A DNA stretch of 64,000 nucleotides from Anaerococcus urinomassiliensis. Lineage in GTDB: Bacteria > Bacillota > Clostridia > Tissierellales > Peptoniphilaceae. A model generated the notes under the pieces. The model was not told where the DNA came from and ran no database searches. It worked only from the letters and a program-made list of their open reading frames with translations. Shown piece by piece: positions 9,260 through 20,700 of this stretch; the first letter of the stretch is position 1, and every line of letters starts with the position of its first letter. The stretch covers positions 1,609,776 to 1,673,775 of the forward strand of contig NZ_LT635782.1 in assembly GCF_900128425.1 (NCBI RefSeq), written 5' to 3'. The position numbers and the translations under genes were made by a program.

Positions 9260-12200
9260 TCATACTTTAAAATATTTCCTCAAAAGCTTTTTGTATGCAT
9301 TATCAATTTCTTCTTGAATTTTTGCATCTTCTATAACTTTTTTAGCTTCTTTTACATCGTCAGCTAATTTTTCTTTTAACTTGCTATTTTTTTCTATATT
9401 ATTTATTAATTTTTCAAGTTTACTAATGTTTAGTTTATTTTTCTTTGTTTCTAGCTTAGTCGATGCATCTTTTAGGTTAGATATTGCATTTTCTACTTGA
9501 TTCTTGCTTGGAGAATTGTCTCTTAAAACATTTTCTGCTTCTGTTATAGCATTGCTGTAGTTTTTCACAGATTCTTCTGTGTAGTTAACAGTATTCAATT
9601 TTGAAAAAATTTCCTTGTTGGTTTTTACTAGGGTCTCAAGATTGCCCTTGTCAACAACTCCATCTTTTCTTAAGCTAAAGACAGCTCTAGCTAAGTTAGT
9701 TTTTGCTCCGTTTACTTCTTTTTGGCTTGCGTTTTGATTATTAATGACTTTTTTTGCTTCATCTATTGCATTTTTAAGTTTTCCTTTGGAGTCTTTTGTA
9801 TAGCCGTTCATTCTCAAGTATTTATTAGCCTGATTAATAGACTTTTCTAAGCTACTTTTGTCCACCGGATCAATTTTTATGGTAAATGTTCTCCTATTTT
9901 GTCCATTCTCGGATTCTAGGATTATTACTTTGGTCAATTGATCGACATCTACTAAAGTATATGAAGCATTTTCTTTGGTTTTGATTTCTATGTCAGGGCT
10001 TTTGCTATGGCTTAGATACTCATCTGCATTCATTTCTTCTTTTGTCAGTTCGTAGTCATCTATTATTAGGCTTTCAAATTCTGTTGACTCATAGCTTTCT
10101 TTGCTTGAGGATGCCTGTCTGATTTCAAGTTCTGATACGGCCATTGGATTTTCATCATTTCTTAGGCCGATTTTTATAAATGTAGCTTGAGTAGGATTAA
10201 AAGTTAGGTTGTATTTTAATATGCCATCGCTTTGTTCGCTAATTTCTGTTTTTGCATTTACTTCCTTATAGGAGTCTTTGGCTCCCGTTTCTGACATATA
10301 TACGCCAAGTTTTTCAGCTCCTTTATATTGACTATTTTGGGCAAAGTATAGGTCTATTTGACCAATTACTTGTTGTGTCGCGTATTCAAATATCAAATTT
10401 GCATCCTTTTTGCCAGATTCGAAATTTTTGATATTGGTCCATACATTTTCATCAGTTGGAGCTTTGATATCTATTTTACCGTCTACTAAGGCTTCTAATT
10501 TTCCTGAGTTTTTATCTTCTTCTAGGTCATGGGTCATTCTTATAGTATCTTTGGCAATATTTGCTCCTAATTTGACGGTTGGATCTGTGATTCTTATACT
10601 TGATGTTAGGTTGTAAGTTTTGCCAAAAATATTCGCTTTGCCTTTTTTTATAAGAATTCCAGGTCTTGAAACTTCTTCTTGCGTAATATCTTCCCATTGT
10701 ACATTAAAAGCTTGGTCTATTATTTGTCCCTTATTATTAATGGCAAGTCTACTTTTTGCCAAATCTGGTATTACTCCAACTAAGCTTGATGTTGAATGAT
10801 TTAATAGGGCAGATATTTCTTCAACTACTGTCAGTTTTACAGATATTTCGTCATTGTATTCTGTTAACCCTTTAATTTCATAAGAAGCAGGTCTATCAAA
10901 GACACTAGGGTCTATCTCTTGCCAATTAACCTTAGCTGAAACTTCACTACCATCTGCCATTATCGCAGGTATTGTTTCTGGTAAGTTTAATGAGCTACCT
11001 TGTTTTACCATGTAGTTCTTGGATAAATTGTAGTAAACTACACCTTGATAATCACTATCGTCATCACTAGCTTGTGAATTTATTGTTATGGTTTTGCTTA
11101 TATCCCCACTAGATGCCGTAATATTAATTGGGCCTTGATCATGGGTGGATTTTACTATTGCCACTAACCTACCAGCTAAGGCATTTCTATTGCCAGAATC
11201 ATAAGGTTGATGGTCTGCTTGGTGTCCATTATCTAGTCCCATAAGAATTCCATTGCCATCAACATTTACACTTACATTGTCATTTGCAGTAGGAACTATG
11301 TTTCCCTTATCATCTATTAGGTCAATTGTTATATAGGATAAGTCATTGTTGTCAGCTTTGATTGTTTCTCTATCAGCACTTAAATTTATATTTGTAAATT
11401 CTCCTGTTGTTTCCACCTTGTTTCTTCCAACAGTATCACTTACAATTTCATCGCCTCTGTAGCCAACGGCTTCTAGCAAGCCATCTTCGTAATCCAAATT
11501 AAATTCTCCGTATAGGGCTTTGAAATCGTCCTTTCCATCTACTGTTTTATAGGTAAATCCACCAGGGGTATGTTTTTCTACAAATTCTTGCCTACCTATT
11601 AGCCTTTTCTCTCCATTTTCTGGTGTGAAATATAATTCCACTTTGTCTAAATTTGTATAAACTACTATAGGTACATTTTTATCCCCTGATACTGCATCCT
11701 TATTCCAAGCTGGAAGAATGTGCAATGTGTCTACCTTGTCATTCCATTGAGATTGGTAGAAATAGTAGGAATCTTTAGCAAGCCCTGCTGTATCGATTAT
11801 TCCAAAGTATGATGATTTTGATGATGGCCAACTTCCTTGAGCTCCAGGTGTTATTCCATTCCATGGGGTTGGTTCTCCTAGGTAGTCAAAACCAGTCCAT
11901 ACAGCTTCGCCCATGACAAAGTCACGTGTAATAACGTCATACCAAGCTTCTGCTGCTAACGCTCCCCAACCAACTCTAGAATTGTCATATGATGTTAGAA
12001 GCTTATCAGAAGGAGTTTCAGGAGAGTAATTAAATGAACCAGTCCTTGTATAAACACCTCTGGAGTTTACTGATGATGCTGTTTCTGAGCCAAATAAGGT
12101 CCAGTTTGGATAGCTGCTGTGGATAGTATCATATCTATTTCCACCAGCATAATTTAGACCAACAATACCACCTGCATCTGTTATAATATTTGCCTGGTCG

Positions 12201-13729
12201 ACAATATCTCCTGCTAATCCATCCTTTAATTGATTGTCGCCCATTGTTACAAAACGTGTAGGATCAACTTCTTTTGCCCACTTTACTAAATTTTGCATTA
12301 TGGCTGGATATTCACTACGACGAATTCTTGCTGTTCCTTCTATGACTTCATTACCCATGGAGTACATCACTACTGATGGGCTGTTCATATCACGAGCAAC
12401 CATGGCCTTGATGTCGTATTCTGCCCAAGTCATATCTGGCTTTGTCGCAAGCATTTCATTTTCACCTATTTGATTTTCAAAATACTTAGAATAATCATTT
12501 TTATTAAGGTTTTTTGCCATAACCCAACCATCGAAGGCTTCATCTATCAACAACATTCCATGCTTATTAGCTATATCAATGAGCTCTTTACTTGCTGGGT
12601 TGTGGGTTACTCTTATGAGATTTACGCCCATATCTTTTAAAATTTCTACCTGACGTTCAATAGCCCTATAATATTGTCTAGCTCCTAAGGCACCTTGGTC
12701 ATGGTGCATACATACACCCTTGAGCTTTATATTTTCACCATTTAAGAAAAAACCTCTGTCTTTTGAAGTTTCTATCCATCTAAATCCATAGTCAGTATCC
12801 ACAAGATCTACATCTTCACCATTTTCTATGATTTTACTTTCGATTTTGTATAAATTTGGATTGTCAACATCCCAAAGTTTAATATTTGAAGCGATCAAAC
12901 CTTGCTCATCTTCTATAGAAGATTTTGCCGAAATTTTTATGGATTCCTTAGTACTTTCTCCTACTACATTTCCATCAGTATCTAAAAGCCTATGTTCTAA
13001 AGTAACTACTCTTTCATGATCAGATTGGTTTTCTAATTTTGTCTTTATATCCATAGTCACATTGCCAGCATACTCGTCAGCAAGCTTAGGTGTTTCTATT
13101 TTTATACCATTATGGCCAATATGGAGGTCATTAGTCGTAACTAATGTTACAGTTCTTGATATTCCTGAACCAGAATACCATCTACTTGTAGGAATGTCGT
13201 TATCTACGCGGACAGCTATTATATTTTCCCCTTGCTTTAAGTAAGGAGTCAAATCATAGGAAAAGGGTGTATATCCATATGGATGATCACCTAGTTTATG
13301 GCCGTTGATATAGGTTGTTGAGTTCATATAAACAGCATCAAAATTTATGAAGTATCTTTTTGCTTCTTCTAGACTAGGAATATTAAAACTCTTCCTGTAC
13401 CATCCAATGCCCCCTGGCTTGTAGCCTGATTCTGCCTCTGCCGATGTACTATAATCTTGGATTAATGAATAATCGTGTGGAAGGTCGACATTGGTCCAAC
13501 TAGCATCGTTGAAGTTAACATTTTGTGCATTTAATTGCTCGCCTAGTGCAAATTTCCAGTTATCGTTAAAGTTTTGTTCTCTTTTGCCTGAATAATCTGA
13601 TACATAGTATTTTTCTACATCAGATATGATTACGTTTTCATTTTTTGCAAATACTGGTCTAGCAAAGCCTGGTGCTAATAAGCCTAAACTTGTAAGTATT
13701 GCAAGTAGTTTTACGCTTGTTTTTTTCAT
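9260..13729 (-). CDS. Secreted multidomain GH2 beta-galactosidase (BgaA-like)
   Basis: This 1489-residue protein has a signal peptide (KLLAILTSLGLLAPGFARPVFA). The GH2 sugar-binding, Ig-like and TIM-barrel domains follow (residues about 50-620). The acid/base Glu461 is in YSMGNEV and the nucleophile Glu549 in LFGSET; RVTHNPAS and DEAFDGW are further GH2 landmarks. Ig-like and discoidin-like modules follow, and three FIVAR-type three-helix repeats fill the last 200 residues. There is no LPXTG anchor. The layout resembles pneumococcal BgaA, which removes terminal beta-1,4-galactose from host glycans, but the linkage is inferred. Start: ATG at 13729 with GAGG upstream. It shares this context with GH84 and GH85 genes upstream and has a cytoplasmic paralogue at 39.7 kb. 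Confidence 0.93.
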   Translation of the reverse strand: MKKTSVKLLAILTSLGLLAPGFARPVFAKNENVIISDVEKYYVSDYSGKREQNFNDNWKFALGEQLNAQNVNFNDASWTNVDLPHDYSLIQDYSTSAEAESGYKPGGIGWYRKSFNIPSLEEAKRYFINFDAVYMNSTTYINGHKLGDHPYGYTPFSYDLTPYLKQGENIIAVRVDNDIPTSRWYSGSGISRTVTLVTTNDLHIGHNGIKIETPKLADEYAGNVTMDIKTKLENQSDHERVVTLEHRLLDTDGNVVGESTKESIKISAKSSIEDEQGLIASNIKLWDVDNPNLYKIESKIIENGEDVDLVDTDYGFRWIETSKDRGFFLNGENIKLKGVCMHHDQGALGARQYYRAIERQVEILKDMGVNLIRVTHNPASKELIDIANKHGMLLIDEAFDGWVMAKNLNKNDYSKYFENQIGENEMLATKPDMTWAEYDIKAMVARDMNSPSVVMYSMGNEVIEGTARIRRSEYPAIMQNLVKWAKEVDPTRFVTMGDNQLKDGLAGDIVDQANIITDAGGIVGLNYAGGNRYDTIHSSYPNWTLFGSETASSVNSRGVYTRTGSFNYSPETPSDKLLTSYDNSRVGWGALAAEAWYDVITRDFVMGEAVWTGFDYLGEPTPWNGITPGAQGSWPSSKSSYFGIIDTAGLAKDSYYFYQSQWNDKVDTLHILPAWNKDAVSGDKNVPIVVYTNLDKVELYFTPENGEKRLIGRQEFVEKHTPGGFTYKTVDGKDDFKALYGEFNLDYEDGLLEAVGYRGDEIVSDTVGRNKVETTGEFTNINLSADRETIKADNNDLSYITIDLIDDKGNIVPTANDNVSVNVDGNGILMGLDNGHQADHQPYDSGNRNALAGRLVAIVKSTHDQGPINITASSGDISKTITINSQASDDDSDYQGVVYYNLSKNYMVKQGSSLNLPETIPAIMADGSEVSAKVNWQEIDPSVFDRPASYEIKGLTEYNDEISVKLTVVEEISALLNHSTSSLVGVIPDLAKSRLAINNKGQIIDQAFNVQWEDITQEEVSRPGILIKKGKANIFGKTYNLTSSIRITDPTVKLGANIAKDTIRMTHDLEEDKNSGKLEALVDGKIDIKAPTDENVWTNIKNFESGKKDANLIFEYATQQVIGQIDLYFAQNSQYKGAEKLGVYMSETGAKDSYKEVNAKTEISEQSDGILKYNLTFNPTQATFIKIGLRNDENPMAVSELEIRQASSSKESYESTEFESLIIDDYELTKEEMNADEYLSHSKSPDIEIKTKENASYTLVDVDQLTKVIILESENGQNRRTFTIKIDPVDKSSLEKSINQANKYLRMNGYTKDSKGKLKNAIDEAKKVINNQNASQKEVNGAKTNLARAVFSLRKDGVVDKGNLETLVKTNKEIFSKLNTVNYTEESVKNYSNAITEAENVLRDNSPSKNQVENAISNLKDASTKLETKKNKLNISKLEKLINNIEKNSKLKEKLADDVKEAKKVIEDAKIQEEIDNAYKKLLRKYFKV

Positions 13730-13775
13730 AAAATCCTCATAAAATATTTTATCAACTAATTTAAAATTATTTTAG

Positions 13776-13818
13776 ATAAATAGGCCAAGTGAGCTTAGGA
13801 AAGTTCACAATGGCCTAT
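13776..13818 (-). terminator. Probable terminator between GH84 and GH2 genes
   Basis: On the minus strand ATAGGCCAttGTGAAC and GCTCACttGGCCTAT pair around an 8-base loop. The following tract (TTATCTAAAAT) is only moderately T-rich, so termination may be partial. Confidence 0.5.
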
Positions 13819-13822
13819 ATTT

Positions 13823-16800
13823 TTACCTTAAATTAACCAACGCTTTTAACAATTTGCTATATGCACTGTTTACTTGCATTTGAGTTGACTGGTCGTTATT
13901 ATTAATCTTTTCAGCATTAGCTAAAGCTTTTTCAAAATTCGTCCATTTTCTTTGGTCATATTTTGTTTTTTCAAACTTTTTGGCTCTTCTTATTAGCGAT
14001 TGAAGTTTAGATTTATCAACTTTTGCCTTTAATACTAGGCTAGAAGTCGCATTTCTTAGTTTGCTTGTAGCCTCATTCACTTCTACTTGCGATACTTTTT
14101 CATTTTTATAAACACTTTCAGCATTTATCAATGACTCTTTAAATGGAACAACACTTGCACTTGTGTATTCTTCCACCTTTATGGCCCTTGCTATATTTAG
14201 AGCTTTTTCTAGGACTTTCTTATCAGTTTTGGAATTGTTGTCTTTAACAAGTCTAAAGCCAGCAGATACTAGCTTTGTATTAGCCTTGTTGATTTCTTCT
14301 TTGCTAGCTTTTCTATTAGCAAGAACAGCTTTTGCTTCTGATATTGCTTTTTCTAAGTTATCCTTAGAAGTCTTGGTGTAGGTTCCAGCATTAAGTCTAT
14401 TTTCAGCATATTTTATATTTGCTCTTAATTTATTTTTGAATGCTGCATTTAATTCTTGGCCCCAAAGCTCTAGTTCAGTTACGGCAAGGGATTTGTTTTC
14501 TTGTGGAAGCATAACCACTCTTATTGCTCTAGTTTCAACTTCATCAAATGAAATATCATTGGCTTTTGATGTATCAAATGCTTGACCTTTAAGATTTTTA
14601 ACATCTTCCCAGTTTTCTTCTTTGTTGAATGGATGGTCCACTTGTTTATATAAGTGAGCATTATCTGTAATTGGAGGAACTTCATCTGCTTTGTAATATT
14701 GAACTCTTATTTTTGCTGGTTTTTTGGTTCCATTATCTTCAAAGAAGTGAAGACTTAGACCTGATATCTTGTATTTGTCTTCTTTACTATCTCCAAATAA
14801 GATACCTATATATTGGTTGCCTTCTATAGGAGTTCTTTGCCAAGTGGTCCATCTATTGGTTCCATTTGATTCTGGATAGTCAATAATACCATCATTTAAT
14901 GATGAAACTCTATCATTTGATTCTGGCGGATTATTTGTAAATGATGCGAAGGCAAGTGGATAATCACTTCCATCGTCTGTTTTACTTACTATGTTGTTTG
15001 ATTTTTTGTCTATATTTGCAGCTTCTTTTAGTTCATGGTATTTGTAATCATCTTTTTGATCTTCAATCCAATCTCCAAGAGTTTCTACCATAAAGTCTGT
15101 AACTTGCACCCAGTAAGGTCCTTCAGTTAAAGATCTGACTGCTACATATCTAGCCTTGATATCGTCGTCTTTAAAGTTGAATTCTGTTGTAAGTTTAGGA
15201 GTGTTTTGAACAATAGGATCTTTATAGCGTGTCCAATTTACCTTATCATTTGAATATACTATCTCATATTTCTTGAAGTAATCGGACTTGCTTGATCCTC
15301 CCATTACAAGTCTAAACCTACCTAGTGGATATTCATGCTTAAGGTCTAAACCTACATAATCTCCCGCCTTGTACTTATCCCCTGGTGTTTGCCACCATAC
15401 AAAGGTTGAATCATTCTTATCAATCATTTTATCTGGGGTGTATTGTTGATAAGCTGAGTAGTTACTTGTAATTATATTTGAAGCATTTATATTTCTGTTT
15501 TTAAATGGTCCTTCTGTTGCATCTGGATCATAGGCAACATCATTTAAGTAATTCATCATCTTTTCTACGTTTGGACGAATCCTTTTAGAACCTGTTTTAG
15601 TTGGGTATTCTGTTCCTCTAGAGTTGAAAGTATGGGAGTTTGCTTTCTTCCAAAGGTCATTTACTTCTTTATTTTTAGCAATAACATCCTTGCTTTGACC
15701 TTCATTTTTATAGGCTATTATAGTATCTATAGCTGCTATTGCAGTATTGGCAGTGTCCTTCATTGAGTCAAGATATGCGTCTAGCTCTTCTACTACTTCT
15801 TTATGGCTTGCATTTTGCCTATAAGCATCGACATTATCAGCAATTTTTTGATATTCTGCCTTTAATTCTTGACCACTTGTTTGAATTTGATCGATATCTT
15901 TGCTTTCCATAACCTTTTGGAAGGCATCTATATATGGTTTTAATTCCTCAGATTCTTTTAGATAATAGCCAACTTCTTCGGAAGATTGGTTGTGGCGAGC
16001 AAATTCTTTAAGCTCCTTATATGCTGTGGGTTCTACATATTTAAATGAATCTTCCCATGTTTGGTCTGCATCAAAGTCCTGGATATTCCAACCGTAGTTA
16101 GCCAAGGTAAATATAGAATGTTGGGATAGGTGGGCATGTTCCATAGGGTTTGTCACTGCACCAACTATATTATCAACATCATTGTTTAACATCTCCGCAT
16201 GGGATAGGTAGACTCTTCTATAACCACGGCCATTGTCTATATCATTTACTGACCAGTTTAGCCAAAATAGTGGGTCACGTCTTACCTGACCTGGATTTGT
16301 TTGCCTTGTTTTAAAGGTATCAACATCTCTTTTATTGATAGTAGACATTGTTGATGATCCAGTAAAGAAAAACTGAACATTATCTGGGAAATTTTGGTCA
16401 TAGGCATTTAGCTCATAGGCATTCCAGTTCCATGATAGGGTGTAGGAAGTTGGGCAGAAAAGAAGGTCGTATACATCACCCTTTGATATAGCCCAATCAG
16501 ATAGACTTTTCATAACATCTATTACAACCTGGTAAGCTTCGCTACGGCTGGAAGCTATGTTGTTTAAGTTAATATCATCTGCCAAGACTCCAAATTGGCG
16601 CACACCTGCACCATATAATTGCTCAAATTTTTCAATAAGTATTTCTGTGTCTTGGTCGATTGTTTTTCTTGTTATAGGGTTATTCATAAAAGGGTGGATC
16701 ATCCAAACAAATCTGTTTTTGTTTTCGTTACCAGCTTTAGATACTCTTGCTATTTCTTGCAATTGATCTTCTGGGTATAAGTCTCTCCATTGTTTGTTGT

Positions 16801-17470
16801 GGTAAGGATCATCTTTTGGTGCAAATACAAAAATGTTATCCTTAAATTGTCCACCAAATTCCAAGTTAGCTATTCTATCATTCCAGGACCAAGGATTGCC
16901 ATAATATCCTTCTATGACTCCTCTATACTTTGTAGAAGCGTAGTCATTTATAGCTAGGTTTCTAACATTTTTATTTGCCTGACGCAAAATCAAATCAAGG
17001 GTTTCAAGACCATAAAATGAAGCGTCCGTATCTTTACCAACTATGGCTATGGTATTATCTTTTACCAATAGACTATAGGCATCAAATTTGTCAAATATAT
17101 CAGCACTAGCTGCATTTTCCTTTATAAATTGATCTGCTTTATCATCGCTTCCCTTTATCCCAACTAATATGTCAGGATTTTCTGTATCTTCTAAATTATA
17201 AGTAATATCATTATTAGACAATACCTTGTTAGCTTTGGCAATTGTATAATCATCTAGGCCCTCAGCTAATAATAAGTCTGCCCCATTAGCTAAATTAACA
17301 CTCCCACTAGTATAGGAAATGTTTTTAACAATTGGATATATTTCATACTGGCTAGATTCTTCATTAGATAGGTCGCTTGCATATGCATTGCTAGTAGCTT
17401 TTGATAGTGGAATCGCTACTAAAGATGTCAGCAAAATACCTGTGCATATCTTTTTAATAATTTTATTCAT
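13823..17470 (-). CDS. Secreted GH84 beta-N-acetylglucosaminidase (NagH/NagJ-like)
   Basis: The true start is the ATG at 17470, 4 bases after GGAGGG; an in-frame ATG 12 bases upstream overlaps that ribosome site. The 1215-residue protein has a signal peptide ending near NAYA. An N-terminal alpha/beta domain (about 40-180) precedes the GH84 barrel opening with RGVIEGYYGNPW. The catalytic Asp298-Asp299 pair is in VLADDIN, as used for substrate-assisted removal of GlcNAc. A helical region, one clear CBM32/F5-8C domain (NASNIITSNYSAY onward, about 650-790), a second discoidin-like domain and three FIVAR repeats follow. No LPXTG is present. Clostridium perfringens relatives act on mucin, N-glycan or hyaluronan GlcNAc; the exact target is open. 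Confidence 0.93.
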   Translation of the reverse strand: MNKIIKKICTGILLTSLVAIPLSKATSNAYASDLSNEESSQYEIYPIVKNISYTSGSVNLANGADLLLAEGLDDYTIAKANKVLSNNDITYNLEDTENPDILVGIKGSDDKADQFIKENAASADIFDKFDAYSLLVKDNTIAIVGKDTDASFYGLETLDLILRQANKNVRNLAINDYASTKYRGVIEGYYGNPWSWNDRIANLEFGGQFKDNIFVFAPKDDPYHNKQWRDLYPEDQLQEIARVSKAGNENKNRFVWMIHPFMNNPITRKTIDQDTEILIEKFEQLYGAGVRQFGVLADDINLNNIASSRSEAYQVVIDVMKSLSDWAISKGDVYDLLFCPTSYTLSWNWNAYELNAYDQNFPDNVQFFFTGSSTMSTINKRDVDTFKTRQTNPGQVRRDPLFWLNWSVNDIDNGRGYRRVYLSHAEMLNNDVDNIVGAVTNPMEHAHLSQHSIFTLANYGWNIQDFDADQTWEDSFKYVEPTAYKELKEFARHNQSSEEVGYYLKESEELKPYIDAFQKVMESKDIDQIQTSGQELKAEYQKIADNVDAYRQNASHKEVVEELDAYLDSMKDTANTAIAAIDTIIAYKNEGQSKDVIAKNKEVNDLWKKANSHTFNSRGTEYPTKTGSKRIRPNVEKMMNYLNDVAYDPDATEGPFKNRNINASNIITSNYSAYQQYTPDKMIDKNDSTFVWWQTPGDKYKAGDYVGLDLKHEYPLGRFRLVMGGSSKSDYFKKYEIVYSNDKVNWTRYKDPIVQNTPKLTTEFNFKDDDIKARYVAVRSLTEGPYWVQVTDFMVETLGDWIEDQKDDYKYHELKEAANIDKKSNNIVSKTDDGSDYPLAFASFTNNPPESNDRVSSLNDGIIDYPESNGTNRWTTWQRTPIEGNQYIGILFGDSKEDKYKISGLSLHFFEDNGTKKPAKIRVQYYKADEVPPITDNAHLYKQVDHPFNKEENWEDVKNLKGQAFDTSKANDISFDEVETRAIRVVMLPQENKSLAVTELELWGQELNAAFKNKLRANIKYAENRLNAGTYTKTSKDNLEKAISEAKAVLANRKASKEEINKANTKLVSAGFRLVKDNNSKTDKKVLEKALNIARAIKVEEYTSASVVPFKESLINAESVYKNEKVSQVEVNEATSKLRNATSSLVLKAKVDKSKLQSLIRRAKKFEKTKYDQRKWTNFEKALANAEKINNNDQSTQMQVNSAYSKLLKALVNLR

Positions 17471-17659
17471 ATTTCCCTCCATTTTATCCTTTATATGTGG
17501 AGTATTTGTTCGACAAATTTCTTATTTTTCAAAATTTTAAGAAATAAAGCTCCTTTTAAATTAATAGATATCAATCAATCCATCATAAGACTTCCTTCCC
17601 AGAAAGTTTTAGATTTATCCCACTTACTAGTGAGGACCTTCCTGGGAGGATAATCTAAT

Positions 17660-17692
17660 GGTTTATAAAGGATTATCTATCTTGAGATAACC
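17660..17692 (-). terminator. Possible terminator after the GH85 gene
   Basis: Minus strand GGGTTATCT and AGATAATCC can pair (one bulge each side) directly after the GH85 stop. The rest of the 230-base gap to the GH84 start holds a second weak inverted repeat (TCCCAG/CTGGGA, about 17598-17652) and no reading frame. Confidence 0.4.
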
Positions 17693-17700
17693 CTCTATTT

Positions 17701-20700
17701 TTATCTTAAAGCAAACATTGACCTTAATAGTTTGTTATAAGCTTGGTCGACATCTTTTTGACTTGCATTTTTAGCACTTAAAACTTCTTTAGCCTTGTTT
17801 AGATCATTTTTAAAGGTATTTATTTTGTCTTTGTCCTTGAATTTGCTCAAGTCAAATCTATCAGCCTTACTAACTAGGCTTTTAAGTTTTGCTTTATCTG
17901 CTTTACCTCTTACTTCAAGTTTTAGACTAGCTTCTTTTAAATCGTCCATAGCCTTATTGTAAGTTTCCTTATTCACATCTTTTTTTAGAGCTTCTTCGGC
18001 TGCTTTTAGGGCATCTTCATAAGCCTTGATAGATTCTTTGCTATAGTTACCAGCCTTGATGTCTTCTAGTTTGTCTTGGGCTTGTTTAACTTGTTTACCA
18101 AGTTCTTTCTTGTCAAAAGCTTTTTCTCTTTTTAAGCTAAACATAGCTCTTGCTAAGTCCGTACTTATTTTATTTACTTCTGCTTGGTTGGCATCTTCAT
18201 CCTCATATATTTTTTGTGCCTGATCAAGCTTTGTTTTTAGATCTTCTAGACTTTTTTGGGTGTAGTTTCCTTTCAATCTTTCTTCTGCCTGCTTGATTAA
18301 TTTTTCTAATTTTCCCTTATTTGCTTTTGCAACTAGGGATTTTACACCTTGGTCAAGTTTTGTAACCATCTGGTCTACTTGATCTTGGCTATTGGCATTG
18401 TTTACGAGTTTTTTAGCGCCATCAAATATTTTATCTAGATTAGCTTTGCTAGATGGACTTGCATTTTTATATTCATCTGTTTGCAAAATGCCTTCAATTT
18501 CTGCAATTTTTTGTTCCAATCTTTGATAGTTAATAACAGGTTTTACAACTGAGTATTTTGTTTTTATACTTTTATCCTTGTATGTTATTACAAGCTCTCC
18601 ACTCAGCTCTTTTGAACTATCAAAACCTTCTACTGATACGTCTTCGTCTGATAAGGCAAGTTCTAAAGGATTTCCTCTATAGAAATTGACTTTTATTTTT
18701 GCATCCATATCAAGACTTTCACCAATTTCATAAGTTGTCTTGAAATCATTTGGCAATTCAATAGATTTTATAGTGGAAGAAAGCTCCTCTAAAGTTTTTA
18801 CTTCTATTTCTAAGCTAGTTTCTTTGCCAAGATATTTTATTCTTAGTACTTGCTTACCAATAGCATCTGGGTCATAGCCTTCTACTATTACATTTTCATT
18901 TGCTAAGGATATCTCATCCTTGGACCCATTAGAAAATGAAACTTCAAGTATGCCTTCTGATAAGTCAAGATCTTCACCTTTTGCATATATGGTGTTTGGA
19001 GCTTTTTTAATCGCAATGGATTCCATCGCACTTTCACTAGCCTTATAGACAATTGCCATTACTGGAGAAGGATCTTTGCCTCCTTGTTGACTTTGATAGT
19101 AAACTATGCCTTTTTCGCCAGATAGTTTGATATCATTAAAGGTATGGGCTGCTTTTTCCTTTGAATCAAAGCTAGCCAACTCTTTTGTCAAATCCCTATC
19201 CGCAAATAATTTCACTTTAGTGTTTGCTGGAATTTCCGCAAATGTGATGTCATATAAATCATTTCTTGTATTTGTAGCTTTAACATATGGCATTGGTATT
19301 GGAGATGATGCTTTGTCTTCCTTAGTTTCATACATCTTCCAATTGTAAATTCTTGTAGCTCCCCATGGGGTACCATTGTGAGCTTGACTAATATCTAGCC
19401 TGTAGTATTTTGCTTCTACATCATTATCAAAACTAACATCTGTGACATTGAGTTTGTTATTTGTAATAGCTTTTAGTTCTGTCCAAGGATCGTCCGGATT
19501 TACCTTATAAGAAATCTTGAAGTCTTTGGTATTCATAGATCCGCCCTTGCCTGTAGATGGATCGTATGGGTCTTCACCACCTGCACCAGCGTGATCCATA
19601 ACCCATCTTCTTATGGTGCGTGGCTCTGTTAGTTCGATTTCTAGCCAAGAATCATAAGAGTAACTGTTACACCACTTATCAGAGTTTCCTGAAATAGTTC
19701 CACTTAGGGCATTTCGGCCTAGTTCGCCAGAATTTTCTGCATTAACTCCAATGACACTTGCACCTATTACAACATTTTCAGCTTCTTGGGCTATAGTATC
19801 TGTGTCGCTAATGTCCATCTCATAATCTATGCTCGCTGGTGTTTTTGCTGATCTTGTACCGTTTTTACCAACAGCACGTACATAAATTTCTTGTGTATGT
19901 CCTTCGTTTCCTTCAGCTCTTCTTAGTCTATCAAGGTAGATATAATTAGAAGATGAGCTTGTGAGGTGTACTTCTTTTCCTCCGACATTTTGGAAGACTT
20001 CGTAATAAGCAGCATCATCGACCCTATCAAATTTGATGATTGCTTCAGCATTTGTTGCTGTATGGACTATTTTATCCAATACTTCTACATTAGATGGAGC
20101 TTGAATTTCGCTTTCATCGTCAATAATCGCTATCTGACCAAGGTTGAATTTATAATCATTTGAAGTTTCGTCATTGACAAATTGGAGTTTGATTGCGCTA
20201 ATATTTTCTCCTGCCAAAGTGCTTATATCAAATGTCTCTGTTAGCCATCCTTCGCTATCTGTACCCAAATCAAAGTAGGTAAATGACTCTGGAGAATAAT
20301 TTACATCATTAGAAAGTCCAATTCTTACAGTAGAATTTGCTCCGCCCTTATGACTGACTACTAGTTTGCTAGCGTTTGTTAGATTCACATCTGTTGAATA
20401 TAGCATGACATCGTTAGTAGAACCACTTTCTAAATCTCCCTCGAAAGCTATGGAGTTTGGACCATTATAAGCATCGTCAAAGTCAAATCTTGGTGCTATT
20501 TTACTATCGGTAGATGAACGAACCCACCATCTCCATGTTGGCAGAATCTCTTGAACAGATCTTTGATTCCAGGTATCTGTTTTAGAAAGACTTCCGTCTA
20601 TAAAGTATCCTTTACCATGGCCAGTATTGAAGAATGTATTAAAAGGCAAGCTTGTTATTGGTGTGCTATCTCTGACAAACCTAGCCATACCTGACCATCT